Shown here in pieces: positions 5,965 through 11,514 of a DNA stretch of 11,514 nucleotides. A program made the position numbers and the translations under genes. Every line of letters starts with the position of its first letter. The first letter of the stretch is position 1. The DNA is taken from positions 1-11,514 of the forward strand of contig JAISOO010000018.1 of NCBI GenBank assembly GCA_031275595.1, read 5' to 3'. The notes under the pieces are model-generated. The model was given only the letters and a program-made list of their open reading frames with translations. It had not been told where the DNA came from and ran no database searches. This DNA is from Spirochaetaceae bacterium. GTDB taxonomy: Bacteria > Spirochaetota > Spirochaetia > Treponematales > Breznakiellaceae.

Positions 5965-7959
5965 TCAAGATGCTTTAGTAATAAGGTTTTTTATTTCCAG
6001 GGGGATGTAGATATTAAAGACCGTACCCTTTCCCGGTTCACTTTGTAGTTTTATGGACCCCCGGAGTTCCCGAATCCGTTCCCGTACCAAATTCAAACCG
6101 ATGCCGCGGCCGGCGTGAACGTCCGCATCCTCGGCGGTGCTAAACCCCGGGGAAAAAATAGCCTTGAGGAGTTGGTTTTTGTCCGCGGTGTCTTCCGGGC
6201 GCTTAAAAAGATGTAACTGCTCCGCTTTTTCGCGGATCTTTTCAAAATCCAGCCCCTTGCCGTCATCGGAAAGTCTTATATGGATCTGGTTATCCTTGTA
6301 CTTGATAAAAAGCCGGATAAGCCCTTTGGGGTTTTTACCCAGGGCGCTCCGTTCCTCCGGACTTTCAAGGCCGTGGTATACCGCGTTACGAACCAGCTGG
6401 GTCAGAACCTCCTTAATAATCCGGCGGGGACCGTATTCCAGCACGACCCCGTCCAGGTCTTCCACCATAAATTGGGCCTTCTTATTCAACGCCGCCGCGG
6501 CTTTTTCGCAGGCCTTAGTCAGGGTCTCCACCAGCACATACCGGTCCTGCCTCCGGCTTTCCCCGATGTTGACCCTAAAGGAGTGGATCCTGTCAATGAT
6601 ATCCCGGAATCTGTCCTTTTCCTTCATGATCTTTTCCAGTTCCACGGTGATGTGTAACACCTCATCAAAGGAAATATCCTCCTGGTCCCGGAGCCCCTTG
6701 ATCTTCGACTCAAGTTCATGGAGTTTACCGCTGAAATTTTCAAGTCCCAGGATAAGGGCGTTGGATTTGATGGCATGGACGGCCTGATAGATATCCACCA
6801 TGGCTTGTTGGGCGGAAAGATTTTTGTCTTTGAGGATGCCGTTGATCCGATCAAATTCATACTCCATGTCTTCGATAAAATCATCAAAGACCCGGGGTTC
6901 CACCTGAATAACCTGAAAGAGGGCCTGCATTTCTTCGTTACGCTTGTTCTCTTCTTCCTCAAGCTGCTTCTGGAGCGATTTTTCGACGGTGATATCCTCC
7001 AGGCTCCCCAGGATAAAAAAGACGCCGTATCCCCGGTCAACCGCGGCAAAGGAGGTGCGGAGGATTTTTTCTTCCCCGGTTATTTCGTTTGTATAGAAGA
7101 ATTCCATAATGGGGTTGATCTCTTCCAGCATTTTCGGGTCAAAGGAACGGTTTATTACCATTTCAAAATAATCTTCCAGGGTATCCCGTTCCTTTATCTT
7201 GAGAGAGGCGGACAGAAGGCCGGTAAACTTTTTCCCCTGAAGCTCGTCCATGCCCAGAATCTCTTCCAGGGCTTTGGAATAGGCGGGCTGAATCGTATAG
7301 TCCTTGTCCATGAGGAAAATGCCGGCTTTGAGGTTATCCTTCATCACGGTCATCTCGTCCCGTTCGGACTTCAAGGTGGCGGTCAGCTGCCGCAGCCAGC
7401 GGTCTTTGAGAACCCGGATCTGTTCGTAGGTGATGGTTAATATCACTACCAGGATATAGACGCCGGTAAACCGGAAGGCGATAGGGAAAAAATAGTTAAA
7501 TCCCGCGATTCCGGGGATAATCGTAATGGTCATAAGTCCTGCGAAAAGAATTCCCGAAAGAACGGAACCGATATATAAACCCAGGATAAAGATGACGATG
7601 GGGGGATAGGTAAATATCCATATGCCCGCGAATCCCTGGGATCCGCCGCTTAAAAGCAATCCCAGACAGAGCGCTCCAAAGGGGATGAGGACAATGAGGC
7701 CGCACACGACAAAGGGGAGCTTGGTCCTGAGGAGAAAGAGGATAATAATACACATGAAGCCGATAAGCAGATCCGCGATGCCCCGGATTGTACTACCCTC
7801 AAATACCACGGTGATCCCGAAGGAGATAAGGAAAATCGCCCCTACCACCAGGGCAATATTAAAGATGATGTAACGGACTATTTCGTCCATCACCATTTCA
7901 TCCTGGGGATTCTCAAACTTATTGCTGGTAAGGAATTTTAAAACTATATTGCCTATCAT
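5965..7959 (-). CDS. Membrane-bound CheA-like histidine kinase: 6 TM, PAS, HPt and CheA-type ATPase, no CheW domain
   Basis: This is a 664-residue inner-membrane kinase. About six hydrophobic segments lie between residues 30 and 178, followed by a PAS-like region at about 200-325 and a short coiled coil (325-345). An HPt-like domain (about 350-460) has AVHAIKSNA, with His395 as the likely phosphorylated residue. The ATPase domain (about 510-655) closely resembles CheA P4. The N box reads LVRNAVYHGLESPEER with Asn525, the G1 box DDGKGL (565-570), the segment IFSPGFSTAE (601-610) and the G2 box GRGIGL (617-622), ending GTVFNIYIPL. The protein stops about ten residues later, so the CheW-like P5 domain is absent, and no separate P2 receiver-docking domain is evident. 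The start lies three bases after the cheX stop, with AAAGGTG inside the end of cheX. Its adjacent partners are a CheX phosphatase, a CheY receiver and a Cache sensor. Confidence 0.85.
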   Translation of the reverse strand: MIGNIVLKFLTSNKFENPQDEMVMDEIVRYIIFNIALVVGAIFLISFGITVVFEGSTIRGIADLLIGFMCIIILFLLRTKLPFVVCGLIVLIPFGALCLGLLLSGGSQGFAGIWIFTYPPIVIFILGLYIGSVLSGILFAGLMTITIIPGIAGFNYFFPIAFRFTGVYILVVILTITYEQIRVLKDRWLRQLTATLKSERDEMTVMKDNLKAGIFLMDKDYTIQPAYSKALEEILGMDELQGKKFTGLLSASLKIKERDTLEDYFEMVINRSFDPKMLEEINPIMEFFYTNEITGEEKILRTSFAAVDRGYGVFFILGSLEDITVEKSLQKQLEEEENKRNEEMQALFQVIQVEPRVFDDFIEDMEYEFDRINGILKDKNLSAQQAMVDIYQAVHAIKSNALILGLENFSGKLHELESKIKGLRDQEDISFDEVLHITVELEKIMKEKDRFRDIIDRIHSFRVNIGESRRQDRYVLVETLTKACEKAAAALNKKAQFMVEDLDGVVLEYGPRRIIKEVLTQLVRNAVYHGLESPEERSALGKNPKGLIRLFIKYKDNQIHIRLSDDGKGLDFEKIREKAEQLHLFKRPEDTADKNQLLKAIFSPGFSTAEDADVHAGRGIGLNLVRERIRELRGSIKLQSEPGKGTVFNIYIPLEIKNLITKAS

Positions 7960-7962
7960 GAT

Positions 7963-8439
7963 TTAAACACCTTTTAATGATTCAATGGCCACCGAGAGGA
8001 TAAAGGTTTGGTTTTCAAATATATTGAAGGGGATGCAAATAATCCGGGTATGACCGCTCGGCCATGTTATCATATGCTCCTTGCCTTGTATGATGGTGGG
8101 CAGGGATATGACCAGCCGGAAGGATTCCTCCAGGTCTTTTTTTACGTTCCCCGCGATAATATTGACGATTTCACCAATGGCATCCACCACTTCATCGTCC
8201 AGTTCGGTATGTTTGGTCCCGGTGAGGGTATCGGTAAGCAAAATGGCAAGGGGTGTTTTCATCGAAATAACCACCGCCCCCCGGGCTTCTCCGGTAAGCC
8301 CGATTACCGCAGAAATATCCCAGTCGTTGACGGTTTCTTTTTCCGCGAAATAGGGGCGAACCGCCGAAAGTTCACAGCCTAAAAATTCTTTAAATACATT
8401 TTTGCATACCCCTACAAAAGGTTGGATGTACTTTTCCAT
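7963..8439 (-). CDS. cheX: CheX-like CheY-phosphate phosphatase
   Basis: This 158-residue cytosolic protein resembles the CheC/CheX/FliY phosphatases that remove phosphate from CheY; CheX is the established CheY phosphatase of Borrelia. It begins MEKYIQPFVGVCKNVFKEFL, a typical CheX start. It carries the family motif in DAIGEIVNIIAGNVKKDLE (residues 86-104), with Glu90 and Asn93 as the expected catalytic pair. Only one such motif is seen, as in CheX; CheC has two. AAGGGG five bases upstream supports the ATG at 8439. The stop is three bases before the kinase start, so kinase and phosphatase should be made together. A hairpin-rich gap of 178 bp separates it from the cheY-like gene upstream. Confidence 0.85.
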   Translation of the reverse strand: MEKYIQPFVGVCKNVFKEFLGCELSAVRPYFAEKETVNDWDISAVIGLTGEARGAVVISMKTPLAILLTDTLTGTKHTELDDEVVDAIGEIVNIIAGNVKKDLEESFRLVISLPTIIQGKEHMITWPSGHTRIICIPFNIFENQTFILSVAIESLKGV

Positions 8440-8461
8440 GGTTTCCCCTTATATAAGGCTG

Positions 8462-8616
8462 TTTCAAAATCCTGTTTTCCGGCAGGCTCATGATTTTGAA
8501 AGACAAGCTTTACTTGTCAAACAACCTTGGATTTACATGGGCAAGCGGTCCGGTTTAATTTTGGAACGCAACCGCTTGGCTCCAGGCCGGTTTCAAAAAA
8601 TGAGTTCTGAAACCGG
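8462..8616. repeat. Cluster of four inverted repeats between the cheY-like and cheX-like genes
   Basis: Four hairpins fill most of the 178-bp gap. TTTCAAAATC (8462-8471) pairs with GATTTTGAAA (8492-8501), with CCTG/CAGG nested inside. GACAAG (8502-8507) pairs with CTTGTC (8513-8518). CAAGCGGT (8542-8549) pairs with ACCGCTTG (8571-8578). CCGGTTTCA (8587-8595) pairs with TGAAACCGG (8608-8616), starting one base after the cheY stop in the direction of transcription. None is followed by a T tract on the minus strand, so they do not look like simple terminators. They could stabilise or divide the transcript or form a structured leader for cheX. No convincing promoter was found in the gap. Confidence 0.7.
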
Positions 8617-8617
8617 A

Positions 8618-8986
8618 TCATATAATTATTTTTGACACCTTTTCCTTAAAATTTTTCTCGTTCACCGGTTTAATGATATAATCGGTGGCTCCGTTTTTTA
8701 ACGCTTCAATTACATTGTACCGGGCGGCCTCGCTGGTCACCATGATCACCGGAAGATTTTTATACTCCTCTTTTGCCCGGATTGTTTTAAGAAAGTCTAT
8801 TCCCGAAAGCTGCGGCATATTCCAATCCAGCAGCACTAAATCTATTTTTTGGTTTTCCATCTGTTTCAGGGCCTCCCGTCCATTGGATGCTTCCACATAT
8901 TGACAGGGAATCTTCATAAGCGAGAAAGTGTTTTTTACAATATTTCTCATAATGCGGGAATCATCTACCACCAAAATTGTCTTCAT
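8618..8986 (-). CDS. Single-domain CheY-like response regulator
   Basis: This 122-residue receiver domain has no output domain. All catalytic residues are present: Asp8 and Asp9 for magnesium, Asp54 as phosphate acceptor in LVLLDWNMP, Thr84 in IMVTSE, and Lys106 in YIIKPVN. Regulators of this form act by binding a partner, as CheY binds the flagellar switch, or as phosphate shuttles. The ATG at 8986 has GAGAGGAT just upstream. Its place upstream of the CheX phosphatase and the CheA-like kinase suggests it is their phosphate acceptor, although a 178-bp structured gap intervenes. Whether it acts on the flagellar motor or another target cannot be read from the sequence. Confidence 0.92.
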   Translation of the reverse strand: MKTILVVDDSRIMRNIVKNTFSLMKIPCQYVEASNGREALKQMENQKIDLVLLDWNMPQLSGIDFLKTIRAKEEYKNLPVIMVTSEAARYNVIEALKNGATDYIIKPVNEKNFKEKVSKIII

Positions 8987-9079
8987 ATATCCTCTCAGTT
9001 ATTAAGTAAAACATCTCTCCGGTTGGTATTGAGATTACTTAGGCGAAAAACGGACTCCCCCGCTTTTCTCTAAAGGACG

Positions 9080-9242
9080 CCGCCAAAAATTGAAGTTTTT
9101 AGCGGTTTTCTTTCCCCGGAGCCTCCGGAAACCCGGAGGGGTTTTTGGAAATTCCCTAACTTCCAGGCAGTATTCCCCAAACTGAAATTTTGGGGAATAC
9201 CCCGCCCGAGAACCCAAGGGGTCCCCGGAAAAGGCGGCCGCC
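9080..9242. repeat. Hairpin-rich gap between the diguanylate cyclase and cheY-like genes
   Basis: The 266-bp gap (8987-9252) contains a series of inverted repeats and no supported gene. CCGCCAAAAA (9080-9089) pairs with TTTTTAGCGG (9096-9105) with one mismatch. CCTCCGG (9122-9128) pairs with CCGGAGG (9133-9139) around AAAC and is followed by GGTTTTT, terminator-like on the plus strand only. GTATTCCCCAAA (9170-9181) pairs perfectly with TTTGGGGAATAC (9189-9200) over a seven-base loop. GGCGGCCGCC (9233-9242) is a perfect palindrome. The third hairpin resembles one at 11014-11043. The part nearer the receiver (8987-9079) shows nothing clear apart from its ribosome binding site. Confidence 0.7.
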
Positions 9243-9252
9243 CGGCGGTTTA

Positions 9253-10251
9253 TCACTCTTCGGCCATTTCTTTAGAAAAACAGACGACTTTATTTCTTCC
9301 TCCTTTTTTTGCCTGATACAAGGCAATATCCGCGTAGTGTATACAGGTTTCAAGATCATTTTTTTCCTCAGGATTTTCACCATCCTGAAATATGGCGATT
9401 CCAAAACTGGCGGTTATAAAGACGGGTCCTGATTTAAGCTTGACCGGGGTGGTGGCAATAGCCTCCCGGACCCGTTCCGCTATGGCGATACTGGTACTCT
9501 TATCCACATGGCTAAAATAAAAGATAAATTCCTCCCCCCCATAACGGCCTAAAAAGTCATTTTTTCGCAGGAGGGATGAAATAACCTCCACCACATGGCG
9601 CAGGACTTCATCCCCCGCCAAGTGGCCATAGGTATCGTTAAACCGTTTAAAGTGATCGATATCCATCATGGCGAGACTGCAGGGGGTGTTATGGTTTATG
9701 GAGGCGGCCAGTTCTATAATGGCCCGATCCATAAAGGAGCGGCGGTTCAGCGCCCCGGTGAGGTGATCATGGTTGGCAAGGTATTTAAACTGGGATTCGC
9801 TTTCCCGCAGGGCTTCCACGGTGGAATCCCTGCTGGTCACCTCGTCGCGGAGGCTGTCCGCCAGGGCGGTCAGGGCCTCCTCCTTTTGTTTCAAGGCCTT
9901 GAGGGTGGCGTCAAATTGGCGGACCATGCTGTTAAAGGCGGTGGAAAATTCCCCTAAAAATTGAACCTGCTGGGCAAAATCCCCCTGTTCAACCATCTGA
10001 ACCTGCCAAATCATATGTCTGAGGTGGGCCTGGAGGGTCTTTAAGCAGCCGGGGATAATTCCCCGGACTTTAATAGAGGGGGAAAGATCCCCCATGGAAA
10101 AGGCATAGGTGATTTCCCGAATAGCCTTAAGATCATTATGAATATCCTGCAAGAGAGGTAATTCCGCCAATTCTCCCTCCAACGGTGGAACCACATTATC
10201 TTTTAGGAGCTTTTTTATATGCTCCAAAACAAGACATTCCTTTTCTTCCAT
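9253..10251 (-). CDS. Soluble diguanylate cyclase (GGDEF) with HAMP-like N-terminal region
   Basis: This 332-residue enzyme should make cyclic di-GMP from two GTP. The catalytic loop reads GGEEF (238-242), an active variant. RKND (229-232), ending five residues before it, fits the RxxD inhibitory site that binds the product. MMDIDHFKRFNDTYGH (195-210) supplies metal and substrate residues. The N-terminal half has no membrane segment. Residues about 45-125 contain two HAMP-like stretches around MGDLSPSI and QGDFAQQVQFLGEFSTAFNSM, and a coiled coil (115-155) leads into the GGDEF domain, as in relay modules that take a signal from a partner. No EAL domain is present. The gene starts 12 bp after the V4R gene with only a weak purine-rich site, suggesting coupled expression. 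The V4R protein may be its sensor. Confidence 0.93.
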   Translation of the reverse strand: MEEKECLVLEHIKKLLKDNVVPPLEGELAELPLLQDIHNDLKAIREITYAFSMGDLSPSIKVRGIIPGCLKTLQAHLRHMIWQVQMVEQGDFAQQVQFLGEFSTAFNSMVRQFDATLKALKQKEEALTALADSLRDEVTSRDSTVEALRESESQFKYLANHDHLTGALNRRSFMDRAIIELAASINHNTPCSLAMMDIDHFKRFNDTYGHLAGDEVLRHVVEVISSLLRKNDFLGRYGGEEFIFYFSHVDKSTSIAIAERVREAIATTPVKLKSGPVFITASFGIAIFQDGENPEEKNDLETCIHYADIALYQAKKGGRNKVVCFSKEMAEE

Positions 10252-10263
10252 AAAGATTGTCTT

Positions 10264-10809
10264 TTAAGAAGCCTTACCCTTTGCTTCAAAGCGGCAGGTT
10301 CGGGAACCGGTACACCAGCAGTCAATCTCCCGAACATCAAAACCTTTCCCGCTAAAGGATTCCAATACCCCCTGAATGAAGCCTTCGTCGTATACACAGA
10401 TGACATCGGAAGTATCCGGAAGCCCCGAACAGTCCAGGTCTTCGTCCACGGTAAAGATAAAATGCCCCTTATCAAGATTAGCGGTTTCCACCCGGAAAAT
10501 ACCAATCCCGAAATCGTTAAAGGATTTTTGGATTAAACTGGCCAGGGATGACACGTCCGTGGCATCGCTTAGAAATTTATTAAAAAAAGCGCGCCCCGCG
10601 ATTATCCCCGCTTCCCGGAAAATATTGTCAGCCATTTCCGTCCCGTAATGCTGTTCCAGTACATCCCGAAGGGTAAACTGAAACAGTCGATAGGTTTCGA
10701 TCCTGGTAGAAGGTCCAAGATGAGGACGGGCCACCTGCATATCGGCCCCTACCGTATCCTCCCAAGAAAATTTGTATTTTCTTTTGCTGTCTTTATCATT
10801 TTCTGCCAT
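10264..10809 (-). CDS. V4R (4-vinyl reductase-like) domain sensor protein
   Basis: This 181-residue soluble protein contains a V4R domain, which in other proteins binds small hydrophobic ligands or metals and gates an attached output. The N-terminal helical part (residues 38-100) holds FQFTLRDVLEQHYG and AGRAFFNKF. The C-terminal part (about 105-175) has YDEGFIQGVLESFSGKGFDVREIDCWCTGSRTCRF, where Cys164, Cys166 and Cys172 match the cysteine-rich end of V4R; Cys127 and Cys138 are additional candidates. No output domain is attached. The ATG at 10809 has a strong AAGGAG six bases upstream. It is the first gene of the minus-strand run, 12 bp before the diguanylate cyclase, so it most likely senses a ligand and controls that enzyme. 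This partnership is inferred from position. The ligand is unknown. Confidence 0.8.
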   Translation of the reverse strand: MAENDKDSKRKYKFSWEDTVGADMQVARPHLGPSTRIETYRLFQFTLRDVLEQHYGTEMADNIFREAGIIAGRAFFNKFLSDATDVSSLASLIQKSFNDFGIGIFRVETANLDKGHFIFTVDEDLDCSGLPDTSDVICVYDEGFIQGVLESFSGKGFDVREIDCWCTGSRTCRFEAKGKAS

Positions 10810-10833
10810 ATATTACTCCTTCATGTAATATTA

Positions 10834-10862
10834 TTTATATGATAATATCATATATATGTTAC
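10834..10862 (-). promoter_or_regulatory. Promoter of the V4R-cyclase operon overlapping an operator-like palindrome
   Basis: On the minus strand GTAACA (10862-10857, 4 of 6) is followed after 17 bp by TATAAA (10839-10834, 5 of 6), giving a start near 10827 and a leader of under 20 bases that contains the AAGGAG site. The palindrome TATATGATA-A-TATCATATA (10836-10854) has nine-base arms and one central base. It covers the spacer and part of the -10 box, a typical repressor position. The area is much more AT-rich than the surroundings, so some of the symmetry may come from composition. Confidence 0.5.
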
Positions 10863-10928
10863 GGAAGAAACCCTTTTGAATCAATTGGATTCTCTTTTTT
10901 TCAGCATTTTCGAAGGGGTTGTCTATCG

Positions 10929-11043
10929 AGCCTTTCCCAAAACCCGGTTGGCTTTGGGAAAGGCTTTGGAAAAAGCGGTCTGAAGCCCGCTTTTTCCCCC
11001 TAAATCTGAGGTTGTTTTCCCAAAACTGGTGTTTTGGGAAAAC
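10929..11043. repeat. Three perfect hairpins upstream of dnaE
   Basis: AGCCTTTCCCAAA (10929-10941) pairs with TTTGGGAAAGGCT (10953-10965). GGAAAAAGCGG (10968-10978) pairs with CCGCTTTTTCC (10987-10997). GTTTTCCCAAAAC (11014-11026) pairs with GTTTTGGGAAAAC (11031-11043) over a four-base loop. All arms are perfect, of 13, 11 and 13 bp. The second has A and T tracts flanking a GC core and could be a short bidirectional terminator. The first and third share the core TTTCCCAAAAC/TTTGGGAAA, and the third resembles the hairpin at 9170-9200. The block fills most of the divergent gap between the V4R gene and dnaE; the remainder (10863-10928) holds a loose imperfect repeat only. Confidence 0.75.
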
Positions 11044-11083
11044 CTCTATCAATTTGGAAAATATATTGGTAAAGTAGGGTATG

Positions 11084-11514
11084 ATGCGTGATTTTGTCCA
11101 TCTCCATGTCCATTCGGACTATTCCCTTCTGGACGGCGCCGCTTCGGTGGAAAGCCTGGCGGCTAAGGCCGCCTCCCTGGGAATGAAACATCTGGCTATA
11201 ACTGACCACGGAAACCTTTTTGGGGTGTTGAAATTCAAAAAAGCCTGTGAAAAAAACAATATCCATCCCATTATTGGCAGCGAATTTTACATGGCCCCGG
11301 GAAGCCGGACCGAACGGAAGGGCGGCGAGCATAAAAACAAATATTACCACCTGGTCCTCCTTGCCGCCGACGGGGAGGGATACCGGAATTTAATAAAACT
11401 CTCCTCCTATTCTTTTACGGAGGGGTTTTATTACAAACCCCGGATAGATAAGGAACTGCTGGAACGGTATCCCCGGGGGCTTATCGGACTTTCGGCATGC
11501 CTGGCCGGGGAGAT
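11084..11514 (+). CDS. dnaE: DNA polymerase III alpha subunit, N-terminal part (partial)
   Basis: The first 143 codons of the replicative DNA polymerase are present and the frame runs open to the window end. MRDFVHLHVHSDYSLLDGA (residues 1-19) is the standard DnaE start, with the PHP-domain histidines at 6, 8 and 10. ITDHGNLFGVLKF (39-51) and GSEFYMAP (65-72) are further PHP and DnaE landmarks, and LIGLSACLAGE ends the visible part. The typical full length is over 1,000 residues. Two ATG codons stand in tandem at 11081 and 11084; the second is preferred because AGGG (11076-11079) is four bases from it but only one base from the first, and because it gives the usual M-x-D-F-V-H-L start. TATATT at 11062-11067 is a possible -10 box without a good -35 box. 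Confidence 0.95.
   Translation, partial: MRDFVHLHVHSDYSLLDGAASVESLAAKAASLGMKHLAITDHGNLFGVLKFKKACEKNNIHPIIGSEFYMAPGSRTERKGGEHKNKYYHLVLLAADGEGYRNLIKLSSYSFTEGFYYKPRIDKELLERYPRGLIGLSACLAGE

Noticed and set aside
8462..8616. CRISPR-like array
   Set aside because: The repeats are inverted pairs of different sequence, not evenly spaced direct repeats.
8987..9050. Possible sigma28-type motility promoter for the cheY-like gene (TAAG, 15 bp, CCGGAGAG)
   Set aside because: The -10 part matches the GCCGATAA consensus in only about half its positions, too weak to claim.
9122..9146. GC hairpin followed by GGTTTTT, as an intrinsic terminator
   Set aside because: The T run is on the plus strand, where no upstream gene exists nearby; the flanking genes run on the minus strand.
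9035..9256. Small ORF of 73 codons in the hairpin-rich gap
   Set aside because: It runs through the inverted repeats and overlaps the cyclase stop, with no ribosome binding site or recognisable sequence.
11000..11350. 116-codon ORF on the minus strand at the right edge
   Set aside because: It is antisense to the clear DnaE N-terminus and begins inside it.

Overview
The window looks like chromosomal DNA of a spirochaete, most likely a Treponema-type organism. That assignment is an inference. It rests on a CheX-type CheY phosphatase beside a membrane CheA-like kinase, a Cache sensor and a GGDEF protein, on the DUF3842 and DUF6941 proteins, and on the start of a DnaE-type DNA polymerase III. 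No rRNA, tRNA, CRISPR array, transposase or phage gene was seen. The left part (about 1-4750) is visibly GC-rich with many G and C runs. The right part is more mixed, with AT-rich promoters and hairpin-rich gaps.

Left region (1-4752), metabolism. The minus strand carries a D-2-hydroxyacid dehydrogenase (95-1090). It is followed at the left edge by the first codons of what is probably a transaldolase-family gene (1-23). Divergent from the dehydrogenase is a ZIP-family metal transporter (1246-2055). Its 3' end overlaps by 9 bp the convergent DUF3842 gene (2047-2508). Then come a PfkB-family sugar kinase (2668-3627) and chorismate synthase aroC (3637-4752), tightly spaced on the plus strand. The ZIP and DUF3842 genes both have a promoter-like -10 box ending six bases before the ATG and lack a properly spaced Shine-Dalgarno sequence, which predicts leaderless mRNAs.

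Right region (4762-10809), signalling, all on the minus strand. In transcription order it holds a V4R-domain protein, a soluble GGDEF diguanylate cyclase with an I-site, a single-domain CheY-like receiver, a CheX-like phosphatase, and a six-TM PAS/HPt/CheA-ATPase kinase that ends before any CheW-like domain. A free-standing Cache-type membrane sensor and a DUF6941 protein follow. The cheX, kinase and sensor genes are packed within 3 and 19 bp of each other, so they probably act together. The kinase would phosphorylate its own HPt histidine and pass phosphate to the receiver, with CheX resetting it, without the usual chemoreceptor/CheW array. The V4R and cyclase genes are a second tight pair behind a promoter that overlaps a near-perfect palindrome.

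Three gaps in this region (8440-8617, 8987-9252 and 10810-11083) are full of long perfect inverted repeats. Two or three of these hairpins share arm and loop sequence, which suggests a dispersed palindromic repeat. At the right edge the plus strand carries the N-terminal PHP region of DNA polymerase III alpha (dnaE), cut off by the window end.
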